Of a DNA stretch of 60,237 bases, positions 44,959-55,437 are shown piece after piece. Origin of the DNA: Folioceros fuciformis (lineage: Eukaryota; Anthocerotophyta; Anthocerotopsida; Anthocerotales). The notes below the pieces were generated by a model. The model did not search any database, was not told where the DNA came from, and saw only the letters and a program-made list of their open reading frames with translations. Within the stretch, counting starts at the first letter, position 1, and each line of letters begins with the position of its first letter. The DNA is taken from positions 86,110 to 146,346 of the forward strand of contig JBNGIO010006336.1 of assembly GCA_049999805.1 (NCBI GenBank). The letters run 5' to 3'. Both the position numbers and the translations under genes were made by a program.

Positions 44959-47900
44959 TTGGGGAATGGAAGCTCCAGAGAGCTCAGTCAGGCTGTTAAG
45001 GAGTTGGACCTCCTTGTGCGCCATCGATCTGATGTTTCTGACTCAGTTTTCTACCGTGTCCTCAAGGGATGCATTTTGGAGAAGGATGTGGTGGCTGGCA
45101 GGCGTGTTCATTTTCTGGCCCTTAAAGCTGGGCATCAGAAGAATGCATTCTTGGCCAGCCACATAATTCGGATGTATGCTTCTCGCGGGAGGTTGGAGGA
45201 AGCGATGGAGGTGTTTACCGCGTTTGCTGAGCCCGACAAGTTTATGTGGGCTTCCATCATTCTGGCACATGCTGAACATGGTCAGCCCATGCAGGCGATA
45301 GAGCTTTATCGATGCCTGAATCAATCGACGTTGAAGGCCAATGATCCCGTTTACGTTGCAGTCCTGAAAGCGTGTGGCAGTGCAACTGATTTAGCTGCAG
45401 CCAAGCAGGTGCATGCCCATGTTTTGTGCAGTGGTGGTCAGCCGAGAATGTTTGTTGGGAGCTGCCTGGTGGACACGTATGTGAAATGTGGAAGCTTGGA
45501 GGATGCCCGCAGGGTGTTTGATAGCTTGCCTGCAAAGGACGTAGTGACATGGACAGCCATGATTGCAGGATACGCACAGCATGGCCTCGGACACGAAGCC
45601 CTGATGTTGTATGCAAGTATGCAACAGCAGGGCATGACCCTAGCCAATCAAGTTACTTTTGTTTGCCTCCTCAAAGCGTGTGCTTCTGTCGGAGCCTTGC
45701 ATCACGGTAGGCAGCTGCATCTCCAGCTTCAGGAAAGAGGCTTGGCCTCTGGTTTGGCGGTTGGCAGCAGCCTTGTGGACATGTATGCAAAATGTGACAG
45801 CCTGGAGGCAGCTCGCAGTGTCTTTGATGGTTTACACCTTAGAGACGTGGTGATATGGAATTCCATGCTTTCAGGATATGCTCAGCAAGGGCACGGTCAA
45901 GCAGCGCTGCAACTCTATGCAAGCATGCAGCAGGAGGGCGTTATCTCGCCCAATGAGGTCACATTTGTATGCCTTCTTAGAGCCTGTGCTGGCATTGGAG
46001 CTTTGCACGAGGGTGAGAAGTTGCACCTTGAGATTCGGGAGAGGGGATTGGAAACGGATTTGGTGGTTGGCAGCAGTCTGGTGGACATGTACATGAAATG
46101 TGGGAGCGTGGACAAAGCGCAACAATTGTTTGACCGAATGCCTGCACGAGATGTAGTGACGTGGACTGCAATGATCATAGGATATGCTCAGCATGGACTG
46201 GGACAAGAAGCTCTGGCTCTTTATACGAGCATGCTAAACCAGGGCATCCGCCCTGTGGACCCTGTTACGTTCGCATGCCTACTGAAAGTATGTGCAGGTG
46301 TCGGGGACTCTAGCCTAGGACTGCAGCTCCATGAACAGATTCGAAATGAAGGGCTGGAAGCGGATTTGCTTGTTGGCAGCAGCCTTGTGGACATGTATGT
46401 GAAATGTGGAAGCTTGGCAGATGCCCGGAAGGTCTTCGACAGAATCCCGACAAAAGATGTTGCAACCTGGAATGCAATGCTGGCGGGCTATGCCGAGGCT
46501 GACTTTCACCAGGACGCCCTTAACCTTTACGCCAATATGCAACAGGAGGGGGTCACCTTACCTGATTCTCGGACATTCGTGTACCTCCTTAAAGCATGTG
46601 CCAGCAGTGGTGCTTTAGATGACGGCAAGGAGCTACATTCCGAGTTACAAGAGAAACGAATGGAGGCAGATGCAGTTTTGGGAAGCAGCCTTGTCGACAT
46701 GTATGTAAAATGTGGCAATTTAGACGAAGCTCGGAGAGTGTTTGACCGACTCCCCTCAAGGGACGTGGTGGCATGGACTTCCATGATCGCAGGGTATGCC
46801 CAAAACGGAGATGCTCGGCAAGCCCTTGCTTTGTTTCAGAGTATGGAAGAAGTCTTTCCAGCTGACCAGGCGACCTTTGTGAGCCTTTTGAAGGCATGTG
46901 CTAACGCTGGAACGTTGCACCTTGGGAAGCACCTTCATTCCCATACTCAGAGAAGAGGGCTGGAACCTGATGTGGTTGTTGGCACCTGTGTGGTGGACAT
47001 GTATGCCAGACTTGGCGACTTGGAGGCTGCTCGCAGAGTGTTTGACAGATTACCAACTCGAAATGTAGTGACATGGAATGCCATGCTAGCAGGGTATGCT
47101 CAGCATGGTCTTGGTCAAGACGCCATCGCTCTGTACAGTGAAATGAAACAGCAAGCTGCCATACCGGCTGATAAAATTACGTTTCTGTCTCTTTTGAAGG
47201 CATGTGCTAGTGTGGGCGCGTTACATCAGGGTCAGCAGCTTCACGAAGAAATCCGGGAACGAGGATTGGAAGGTGATGCTATCATCAGCAGCGCCCTTAT
47301 TGACATGTACGCAAAATGTGGGCGCGTAGAGGATGCCCGAAGTGTGTTTGAGCGAGTGCCAACAGGAGATGTCGTAACCTGGAATGCTATGATGAACGGG
47401 TTTGCCCACCATCAGGATGGCAAAATGGCAATTTGCATTTTCAAGGAGATGCAGGAGCAAGGTGTTGAGCCTGACGATGCCACTTTTCTCTGTCTCCTAG
47501 TGGCATGCAGTCATGCAGGGCTCGTGCGCGACGGACAGGAGTACTTCAAAATGATGGTGGAGAACTACGGGATCAAACCAACTGCTTACCACTTCAACTG
47601 TATGGTGGACATATTTGGCCGGTCAGGGCACTTAGAGCAGGCAGAAAACTTGCTACGAAGTACGGACTGCGAGGATGATGCGGTTGGGTGGACCTCTTTG
47701 CTCAGTGCATGTAGAAGCCACGGAGACATCTCGCGCGGGATCCGATGTTTTGACCGCTTAGTCCAATTGGAACCTCAAAATGCAGCTGCTTACGCCCTTA
47801 CGTCCTCCATGTATGCCAGTGTCGGCCAGTGGAAGGACGCAGAAAGGATAGAGAACCTGCGACAGATAGCAGGTGCTTGCAAGAAACCTGCAAGGGCCTG

Positions 47901-48264
47901 GATAGAGATAGACAGCAAGGTGCACGACTTCCTTGTAGGGGACGAGAGAGATGACATCACGTCCAAGCTAAGGAGTGCAAATTTGCTAATCGCAGAACAC
48001 GGGGCTGATGGGCACCATACCGAGCCAGTCATGAAGCCTGATGCTCTGTGTGGACATGCTGAGAAACTGGCACTTGCCTATGGTCTGTTGAGCACTCCGG
48101 ATGGCACACCTTTGGTAGTCACGAAAAACCTTCGGATGTGCAACGACTGCCACAGCGGAACCAAGATTCTGTCGAGGGTGGAAAGGCGAGAGATCATAGT
48201 TAGAGATGCACATCGTGTTCATCACTTCGTGGACGGGTGTTGTTCCTGCGGGGATCGGCACTGA
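44959..48264 (+). CDS. PPR-DYW:KP protein, C-terminus DRH (second of tandem pair)
   Basis: The open frame of 1,101 codons begins with TTG at 44959, and an acceptor-like TTGCAG lies at 44931-44936 in the frame's extension, so the true start is probably in an unidentified upstream exon. Eight PPR modules with TW/MW/IW/AW cores are present (DVVTWTAMIAGYAQHG, SLVDMYVKCGSLEDA type), then E1/E2 motifs and a DYW:KP domain: KKPARAWIEIDSKVHDF, HAEKLALAYGLLSTP, CNDC, and CSCGDRH at the end. DRH is one of the two end types described for DYW variants in U-to-C-editing plants. Compared with its upstream neighbour the linker before HAEKLA is shorter (VMKPDALCGH, lacking the LSEKEKED stretch). Predicted role: organellar editing factor with a target different from its neighbour's. 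Confidence 0.87.
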   Translation: MGNGSSRELSQAVKELDLLVRHRSDVSDSVFYRVLKGCILEKDVVAGRRVHFLALKAGHQKNAFLASHIIRMYASRGRLEEAMEVFTAFAEPDKFMWASIILAHAEHGQPMQAIELYRCLNQSTLKANDPVYVAVLKACGSATDLAAAKQVHAHVLCSGGQPRMFVGSCLVDTYVKCGSLEDARRVFDSLPAKDVVTWTAMIAGYAQHGLGHEALMLYASMQQQGMTLANQVTFVCLLKACASVGALHHGRQLHLQLQERGLASGLAVGSSLVDMYAKCDSLEAARSVFDGLHLRDVVIWNSMLSGYAQQGHGQAALQLYASMQQEGVISPNEVTFVCLLRACAGIGALHEGEKLHLEIRERGLETDLVVGSSLVDMYMKCGSVDKAQQLFDRMPARDVVTWTAMIIGYAQHGLGQEALALYTSMLNQGIRPVDPVTFACLLKVCAGVGDSSLGLQLHEQIRNEGLEADLLVGSSLVDMYVKCGSLADARKVFDRIPTKDVATWNAMLAGYAEADFHQDALNLYANMQQEGVTLPDSRTFVYLLKACASSGALDDGKELHSELQEKRMEADAVLGSSLVDMYVKCGNLDEARRVFDRLPSRDVVAWTSMIAGYAQNGDARQALALFQSMEEVFPADQATFVSLLKACANAGTLHLGKHLHSHTQRRGLEPDVVVGTCVVDMYARLGDLEAARRVFDRLPTRNVVTWNAMLAGYAQHGLGQDAIALYSEMKQQAAIPADKITFLSLLKACASVGALHQGQQLHEEIRERGLEGDAIISSALIDMYAKCGRVEDARSVFERVPTGDVVTWNAMMNGFAHHQDGKMAICIFKEMQEQGVEPDDATFLCLLVACSHAGLVRDGQEYFKMMVENYGIKPTAYHFNCMVDIFGRSGHLEQAENLLRSTDCEDDAVGWTSLLSACRSHGDISRGIRCFDRLVQLEPQNAAAYALTSSMYASVGQWKDAERIENLRQIAGACKKPARAWIEIDSKVHDFLVGDERDDITSKLRSANLLIAEHGADGHHTEPVMKPDALCGHAEKLALAYGLLSTPDGTPLVVTKNLRMCNDCHSGTKILSRVERREIIVRDAHRVHHFVDGCCSCGDRH

Positions 48265-48607
48265 TTGTTTTCAGAGATTTGTGTCTGTGCACCGCACAAC
48301 TCAATCATCGGATTGGCTAGGGCTGGCCGGTGCTGCAATTGTGGCAAGCAACACCTCTTCCCACGCTTCATGATCCGGAGTTTCCAGAATTCGAAACTTT
48401 TGCATTCCTGCAAAGGGATTCTCAAACCTCATGTATCACACCTTAGCTCCACTCCACAAGAAAGGAGTTGGAGACGACTTGGAGAAACTCCTGAATTGAA
48501 AGGGGCCTTAACGTGAAATTGTATCGTCTTGTGGATGAAAGCAAATTCGGTCACACATTGTGTGAGGCAAGGAGAACTGGATTGAGCACAAGGACGAGGA
48601 GAAGGAG
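48265..48607. other. Intergenic between PPR and JmjC genes
   Basis: About 340 bp up to the second scaffold gap. It presumably holds the PPR 3' UTR and the promoter of the JmjC gene. No gene was seen. Confidence 0.5.
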
Positions 48608-48707
48608 NNNNNNNNNNNNNNNNNNNNNNNNNNNNNNNNNNNNNNNNNNNNNNNNNNNNNNNNNNNNNNNNNNNNNNNNNNNNNNNNNNNNNNNNNNNNN
48701 NNNNNNN
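48608..48707. other. Assembly gap (100 N)
   Basis: Exactly 100 N directly upstream of the JmjC start codon; upstream coding sequence of that gene could be missing in it. Confidence 0.99.
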
Positions 48708-48716
48708 AAGGAGAAG

Positions 48717-50332
48717 ATGAGCGCCGGGCCCTTGCCTAGAGAGATTGCAGAAGTTGTCTGCTCTGGTGGTGTTGATGGTGATGTGTCCGCAATGGACTTG
48801 GAAGTGTCGGGCGACCTCCAAACGGATGCAAGAGTTATTACAGCCAAGCTAGTGAGTGCAGAAGAGGAGGACGTTGTGCGGCTAAATCCGACTCCTTCGG
48901 CAGGTCGCAGGTCTATGGGTGGCCATGAAATGGCGGAGGACACAAACCCTGATGCACCGAAGCAGTTCGTGGAGTGGCTCATCTCTCCTATGGCACTGGA
49001 CGTATTTCTGCGCGATTACTTTGAGCGTGAACCGTTTGTGATACACCGTTCTAACAAGAGGGATTTCTTTAAGGGATGGTTTGGCAAGCAGGATGTGGAG
49101 GAGCTAATTGTGAGCGACAAAAACCTCGAGTACGGGCTGCATGTTGACGTGACAAGATATCAGGATGGGGCAAGGGTGAATCTCGATGCCGAAGGTGTTG
49201 TGGATCCGGCTGTGGTTTGGGACCAGTTCTCCAAGGGCTGGTCCGTCAGGGTGCTTCATCCTGAGAGGTGGAATGATTCCATGTTTTTGGTGCTCTCTGC
49301 CTTTGAGAGATTCTGGAATTGCGTGGCTGGTTGCAATGCTTACCTAACGCCTGCTGGAGCTCAGGGTTTTAGCCCGCACTATGATGATATCGATGCCTTC
49401 ATCATCCAGACAGAGGGGAGGAAGAGGTGGAAGTTATACAGGCCTCTGAGTGAGGAGGAGGAGCTTCCCAGGTTTCCCAGCGGGGACTTCAAAGAGGAGG
49501 AACTCGGGCCAGTTTTGCTGGATGATGTGTTAGAGCCAGGAGACTTGTTGTGAGTACAAACGTTGTCTTACAGTTCTTCGACAGTGCTGAGTGGAAAGTT
49601 GTTGCAGTACTGACTCATGTTTCTTTGATCAGGTATATGCCACGAGGAATTATCCACCAAGCTGTAGCAGCCCCAGATACCAGCCATTCATTGCATGTAA
49701 CGGTGTCCGTCAACCAGCTCAACACTTGGGCAGACTATCTCCAAGGACTTTGGCCTGCAGCTTTAGAGTTGGCTTCCACGGACTTCTTAGCTTTGAGGAA
49801 ATCCCTTCCCAGAGACTTCCTGCATGTGATGGGAGTGGCAGAAAGCGATAAGAAGTCTGCCCAAAGAACTTATTACTTGAGGCAGGCGTCTCAGTTCATG
49901 ACGAATGTCGCGAACTCAGCACCCTGGGATGCCTATGCAGATCAGATAGCGCTGAAATTTATGAGGTCTCGATTGCCTTTGCCCCCTTCCTTCCAACAGA
50001 CCAAGACACCGTCAGGGGAGACAAGCCTTCTGACTTGTACATCACAGGTGCGAATGGTAGCACCACTCGTGGCAAGGCTGTCTGTGGAGGACGAACGAGC
50101 GATCTTATGCCATGCATTGAGCAATAGGAGGGAGGTACACAATGAACATGAAGATGGTCAAGAGCTTTCCGTCCTTGATTATCCCATTGAATACACTGAA
50201 GCACTGGAGCAGCTACTTGGGTCGTCTAACTCCCCGATCTCAGTGGCATCCCTATCCCTTGATTCCAAGAAGCAGTCCGTGGACCTGGTAAAGGAGTTAC
50301 ATGAGGTTGGACTTCTCGTGATTGTCGATTAA
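48717..50332 (+). CDS. JmjC ribosomal oxygenase, NO66/MINA53 (RIOX) type
   Basis: Exons 48717-49549 and 49633-50332 give 510 residues from the first ATG after the gap. The frame is open back through the gap, so a longer N-terminus is possible. Landmarks are FLRDYFEREPFVIHRSN, GFSPHYDDIDAFIIQTEG with iron ligands H221 and D223, WKLYRP, LEPGDLLYMPRGIIHQA with H286 as third ligand, and a C-terminal winged-helix-like region. These are typical of the cupin_4/RIOX family of Fe(II)- and 2-oxoglutarate-dependent enzymes. Known members hydroxylate histidines of ribosomal proteins (uL2/eL27) and were also called histone demethylases. A nucleolar/nuclear location and role in ribosome modification are inferred. 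All three iron ligands are present. Confidence 0.9.
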
Positions 50333-50672
50333 AAATCCTCCTCCCCTGTGTCGTTTGTCGCAAATCTGATAGAGAGCGTACTAGGTGCATAGTCTGATCC
50401 CTTGTTCGAACAATGAGGCAGATGTAATTTTTATGACATAACGAGGTGCGATAACACACGGTGGAGTCTCTTGTCTTAGCGTGCTTCATCCGACTTGAAC
50501 TTCGATTCACACCAATGCATTCCTCCCTTTTCCTGGAGATAGCATCGGACAATTCTATTGGACGAGATACTGCACGTGAGCAGAAGATGTTCACAGACGC
50601 GTACTCCTACGAATCTCCACCCGCTGGACCTCCTTCTCCAAACTATCCTGGGGTGTGTCAGGAGCAAAGCAG
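50333..50672. other. Intergenic between JmjC and PDF-PPR genes
   Basis: 340 bp, same-strand neighbours. No gene or clear motif was seen. The PPR frame is open back to a GTG at 50655. Confidence 0.5.
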
Positions 50673-53600
50673 ATGGTTGTCGTTCTAATTAAGGCCGGTG
50701 AGTGGTATCCTGTTCCTGCTCATAGCACGTCATTCAGACAGAGGTCTACTCCCCCTCTTGTCGCAAGCACGTGTGCAGATCCGACGAAGGAAAATGCTTC
50801 GGATAGCAAGAGTCCTACCAAAGACTCAGCGGGTCGGCACCAGGAGCTCTTGTGGCGACAGTTTTTCCTGGACCATACACTCTGGTGGGATAACAGACGA
50901 CGCAAGAAGAATGCTCGATATTCGCCTGACTTCAGGCATAAGGAGTCCCTAGAGGTACTCTGGCTGAACGACAAGAACAAGCCAGCTTGGGTTGATGGGC
51001 AGCTTGCTGCTCTCGATATGCGGATGGGTCGTGGAGGACACGATACGGGAGTTACGGCTGAAACCGTGACCCTACTATGTGAGGAGGGCCAGCTCGCTGA
51101 GGCTGTCGAAGCCTTGGGCATTCTGGTGCATACAGACTTTCGTGTCTCTCAGTCTCTATTTTTTACTGTCCTGAAAAAATGTGTGGCTCAGAGGAATCTG
51201 GTCCTGGGTCGCCGAGTTCATGCTCTCACTGTGCAAGGGGAGTGCGAGTCGGACACGTTCTTGTGCAACCACATAATGCAAATGTATGCTTCTTATGGCA
51301 GGTTGCAAGACGCCATGGATGTGTTTACAGTGGTTGCTAAACCAAATGCATTTACCTGGTCTGCCATAATTTCTGCGCACGTGAAACAGGGACAAGATAA
51401 GCAGGCCATGCTCTTGTATCACCAGATGCGCAGCTCAAGCATGAAGCCAGATGGCTATGTGTTTGTAGCAGCGCTTCAGGCTTGTGCAAGGGGGCAAGAT
51501 CTGCAATCTGGGCAGCAGGTCCATGCTGATGTGCTCGCCAGTGGGGTTGAGCCTGATTTGTTTGTCTGTAACTCTCTCGTGGACATGTATGCAAAGTGTG
51601 GATGCTGGGATGAGGCTCGAAGAGTGTTTGATGGACTTGATCGAAAAGATGTGGTGACATGGAATGCCATGATTGCAGGGTACTCCCAGCAGGGGATGGG
51701 GCAGGAAGCCCTGGATCTCCACAAGGCTATGAAAGATGAAGGCGTCGTTGCGCCTGATTCTGTGACATTCGTATGCCTCCTGCAAGCATGTGCAAGTGTG
51801 GGCCCTCCAGCTTTGGAGAAAGGGAAGCAGCTTCATGCACAAATCAGAAGACGAGGTCTCCAGATTGATGTGTTTGTGTCAAACAGTTTGGTGAACATGT
51901 ATGTGAAGTGTGGCAGCTTGGATGAAGCTCAATCAATGTTTGATGGACTTGTTCACAGGGACGTGGTCACATGGAATGCGCTGATTGCAGGATATTCCCA
52001 GCAGGGCAGAGCGCAGCAAGCTCTTGGCCTTTACACAATCATGCAAGAAAAGGGAAACATATCACCAGATGCTGTGACATTTAGGTGCCTCTTGCAGGCA
52101 TGTGCAGCTTTGGGTAACTCAAGTTTGGAGAAGGGAAAGGAACTTCACAGGGATCTTACAGATCGAGGGTTTCTGGCTGACATGTTCGTTGGCAACAGTT
52201 TGGTAGACATGTATGCAAAGTGTGGCAGCCTAGAGGATGCTCAAAGGGTCTTTGACGGACTGTGTCAAAAAAATGTGGTGACGTGGAGTGCCATGATAGC
52301 TGGGTACTCCCAGCAAGGCATGGGTGAGGAAGCTCTTGCTCTTTACAAGGCTATGCAACGGGAAGACATCAGTGCTCCTGATTCTGTGACGTTTGTGTGC
52401 CTCTTGCAGGCATGTGCAAGCACCCAGGCTTTGGAGAGGGGGAGGGAGCTTCATGCCCGGATTAGAGAAGAAAACCTTGAAGCTGACATGTTTGTAGCCA
52501 GCAGTTTGATAAGCATGTATGCGAAATGCGGCAGCCTGGAGGACGCTCGGGGTGTGTTTGACAAACTTGGCCAAAGGAACGTGGTGACATGGAGTGCGAT
52601 TATAGCAGCATATTCACAGCAGGACATGGGGCAGGAAGCCCTCGGCCTTTACACGGATATGCAAGAAGAAGGACTTGTCACACCCAATTCTGTGACCTTC
52701 GTAAGCCTTCTGCAAGCATGTGCACGTGTAGGCACGCCGACTTTGGATAAGGGAAAGCAGCTTCATGCACAAATTAGAGAACAAGGGCTTGAGGCTAATG
52801 CGTGTATAGCCAACAGTTTGGTATACATGTATGCCAAGTGTGGCAGCTTGGAAGATGCTCAAAGTGTGTTTGATGGACTTGATACAAAGGATGTGGTGAC
52901 TTGGAATGCCATGATTGCAGGATATTCTCACCAGGGCATGGGCCAGGAAGCCCTTCATCTGTACAAGGCTATGCAATCAGACGGCATGGCTGTGCCCGAT
53001 TCTCTAACATTTGTATGCCTCCTGCAGGCTTGTGCACGCGTGGCTGCTTTGCATGTGGGAAAGCAACTTCATGCTCAGATACAAGACATGGGCCTTGGAG
53101 CCAACGCGACTCTAGGCAACAGTCTGATAAACATGTATGCAAAATCTGGGAGTATGGTTAACGCTCAGCAGATATTCGATGCTTTGCCCGAGAGAAATGT
53201 TGTCACCTGGAGTTCACTGATTGCAGGATACACCCGCCAAGGCGACAGTGATAAAGTTTTCGACCTGCTTCTTAAAATGCGAGAGGACGGAGCACAGCCA
53301 GAAGGCATCACCTTCCTTAGTGTGTTGACAGTATGCAGTCATACGGGTCTAGTGACCAAAGGCCGAGAGTACTTCGAAGCCATGAGCACGCAATTCCTCA
53401 TCACTCCCGCGGTGGAGCACTACGCATGTATGGTGGATCTCCTGGGTCGTGCAGGCCAACTGCACGAGGCACTATCACTGGTAACAACAATGCCTGTGCC
53501 ACCTAACGCATCGGTTTGGCACACTCTGTTGGGTGCTTGCCGAAAATGGGGCAATGTGCAGGTAGGACGCCGTGCCTTCGATGAAGCCGTGCAGCTAGAC

Positions 53601-53879
53601 GAGAAGGATGCTGCAGCGTATGTGCTCATGATAAGCATCTACAGAGGTGCCCAGATGTGGGATCAGGCTCGCCGAATGCAGGCCAGGAGAATAGGGATGA
53701 GGGCATGGAAGCAGCCAGGACAGACCTGGTGGACAGATATGGACGGGCTGGTGCATGAGTTTCTGGTCGGGGACAAGAAGCATCATGACAGTGAAGCTAT
53801 ATACGCAACACTGCTACAGCTCCAATCCAAAATCACGAACGAAGGTTATCTGTCACTCGTTTCTTCGTCCCCGGGTTAG
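50673..53879 (+). CDS. PDF-PPR protein with PG/WW box but no deaminase core
   Basis: A single exon of 1,068 residues from the ATG at 50673. Residues about 57-107 are a PDF motif as in OSB proteins: LLWRQFFLDHTLWWDNR, PDF at 85-87, HKESLEVLWLND and AWVDGQL. Seven PLS PPR modules with TW cores follow (DVVTWNAMIAGYSQQGMG). The end has E1/E2 motifs, then KQPGQTWW (a PG box with the WW signature of the DYW:WW subclass) and VHEFLVGDKKHHDSEAIYA. The protein stops after LSLVSSSPG, just before the expected HSE motif. No HxE or CxxC remnant was seen in any frame of the 137 bp before the next gene. It may recruit a separate deaminase in trans, as shown for other truncated PPR editing factors, or serve in splicing or stability; this is inference. 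Confidence 0.88.
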   Translation: MVVVLIKAGEWYPVPAHSTSFRQRSTPPLVASTCADPTKENASDSKSPTKDSAGRHQELLWRQFFLDHTLWWDNRRRKKNARYSPDFRHKESLEVLWLNDKNKPAWVDGQLAALDMRMGRGGHDTGVTAETVTLLCEEGQLAEAVEALGILVHTDFRVSQSLFFTVLKKCVAQRNLVLGRRVHALTVQGECESDTFLCNHIMQMYASYGRLQDAMDVFTVVAKPNAFTWSAIISAHVKQGQDKQAMLLYHQMRSSSMKPDGYVFVAALQACARGQDLQSGQQVHADVLASGVEPDLFVCNSLVDMYAKCGCWDEARRVFDGLDRKDVVTWNAMIAGYSQQGMGQEALDLHKAMKDEGVVAPDSVTFVCLLQACASVGPPALEKGKQLHAQIRRRGLQIDVFVSNSLVNMYVKCGSLDEAQSMFDGLVHRDVVTWNALIAGYSQQGRAQQALGLYTIMQEKGNISPDAVTFRCLLQACAALGNSSLEKGKELHRDLTDRGFLADMFVGNSLVDMYAKCGSLEDAQRVFDGLCQKNVVTWSAMIAGYSQQGMGEEALALYKAMQREDISAPDSVTFVCLLQACASTQALERGRELHARIREENLEADMFVASSLISMYAKCGSLEDARGVFDKLGQRNVVTWSAIIAAYSQQDMGQEALGLYTDMQEEGLVTPNSVTFVSLLQACARVGTPTLDKGKQLHAQIREQGLEANACIANSLVYMYAKCGSLEDAQSVFDGLDTKDVVTWNAMIAGYSHQGMGQEALHLYKAMQSDGMAVPDSLTFVCLLQACARVAALHVGKQLHAQIQDMGLGANATLGNSLINMYAKSGSMVNAQQIFDALPERNVVTWSSLIAGYTRQGDSDKVFDLLLKMREDGAQPEGITFLSVLTVCSHTGLVTKGREYFEAMSTQFLITPAVEHYACMVDLLGRAGQLHEALSLVTTMPVPPNASVWHTLLGACRKWGNVQVGRRAFDEAVQLDEKDAAAYVLMISIYRGAQMWDQARRMQARRIGMRAWKQPGQTWWTDMDGLVHEFLVGDKKHHDSEAIYATLLQLQSKITNEGYLSLVSSSPG

Positions 53880-54016
53880 AGCCTCACCTGGGTTCATGGC
53901 TCTGGTTCCATACCAACACGAATGCAGGTACGTAGATAAGAAGAAGGCACACAGCGCAAACACGCAGGCCGCCTGCACTGGCCTAACACGGAAGAAGTGG
54001 AGGAATTCAATTGTAT

Positions 54017-55437
54017 CTATGGATGGGACTCCAAACGCTCGAGCTGAAAGTGCAAGCCGTTTTTGTTGAGCCTTTCTTGCAGGTCGGTGGTGGCAAAAGC
54101 AGCTCCAGGCGTGAAGACCCCCCCCTTTGGCAAGGCCTTTCTTTGATCAAGCACCAGAAGCGCAGCCTGAACCAGGCAAATGGGAGTGGTGACGTAGCCC
54201 ATTTCAGGCCCCGTTATGCGAGTGACGATCACCTTGTCCGGCAGTCGTGAGTCGCCTTGTGCAACCGCGCTGCTGTATCCTTTTCCCACAAACCACATGG
54301 AGAAACTCATGTTGTTGATGGCCTCCTCGGTCGGCCCTTCCTTGGAGAAAATCCCCAGCGAGCACAGCCTGGGGTGGTGCAGCAGCCATCTCTTGCCCCA
54401 GCGGAACTGCACCAACCTTGCCCACACGGACGCCATCAACAAGATGCACAGCAGAGGTACGCAGTTCCTGGACGTCAGGTAGCACCCGTAGTGCGCAGGC
54501 CTGAGAGACCGCCATTCCTGTTTCCTGCTCTCGCAGTCGGCATGGGAGTCCAGCCCGTCGGGATTGGTGGCCCACGTCGACTGCGTTCTGCGGACAACGG
54601 TGGCGTCAGCCACGGGGAGCTTTAGCGCCCACTTCCCGATCTTCTCCTCCCACTGCAGCAGCCCAGGCTTCCTGGCCGGGATCCCGGCAATCTGCAGCAG
54701 CCAGCGTTTCTCATTGTTCAGCCTGGGCATTAGAGGAAACGCAGAAGATGGAGAGAGCAGGATGCATGTGGCAGTACCTGAGGGCGAGTTCTGTGAGGGA
54801 CGCTGCGTCTGATTTCCGCCAGCACCTGGGCATTGGAGAGCGAGAGAATGAGGGACTCGTAAGTGCCGAAGTTGATGATAGCTCCCCGGTGCCGGTTCTT
54901 GGATGCGCCCATGACGTAAGAATCAACGCTGTTGGGAGTCCAGCCTCGCTTCAGGAATTCCTTGGTTGTGTACTGCACTCCGATCTCGGCCGGGATGGAG
55001 TCGTATCCGCAGGCCGAAACGATGAGGCACTGGTTGTGCACCGCCGTCTTGTGGTACTTCATCTCCATGCTCTCCATGAAAGCTGGCTCTCCGCAGATGT
55101 CCAGGTAATCCACCCCGGCTTGCACGCATGCTGCCACCACGGGCTCCCCATACGTGCTGTAAGGCCCCACGCAGGAGACGAGCAGCTTGGTGTGCTTGCA
55201 CAGTGAAGCCAGGGAGTCGGGCTGGAACACGTCTGCCTCGAGGATTGGGATTCTAGTGAGGAGGGAGGGATCCGGACCTCCCGCCCAGATGAGTGTGGCA
55301 GCCAGCTTGTTTTGGTCCCGTCCGGCGATGCCGATTTTCTTGTTGAACTTGAGGAACTCACGAAGCACGTACTTCCCAGTGAAACCTGAAGCTCCAAGTA
55401 TGATGATATCCAGCAGCAGTCCCTGCTCTGCGGCCAT
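54017..55437 (-). CDS. Saccharopine-dehydrogenase-like oxidoreductase (SCCPDH family)
   Basis: Exons 55437-54778 and 54691-54017 give 444 residues, close to the plant family length. The start ATG at 55437 is followed by LLLDIIILGASGFTGKYV, a Rossmann dinucleotide-binding motif GASGFTGKY. Then come GIAGRDQNKL, LLVSCVGPYSTYGEPVV, GVDYLDICGEPAF and CGYDSIPAEIGV, all family signatures. The C-terminal exon has GKWALKLPVADATVVRRT, GPEMGYVTTPICLVQAAL and GGVFTPGAAF. Despite the name, the family is not shown to act in lysine breakdown; human SCCPDH associates with lipid droplets. The substrate is unknown. The exon join RTRPQ-IAGIPARKPG was chosen by phase and similarity; an acceptor 37 bp upstream is out of frame. 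Confidence 0.88.

Noticed and set aside
53880-54016. Possible DYW deaminase remnant after the truncated PPR protein
   Set aside because: All three forward frames were read; no HxE or CxxC pattern was present.
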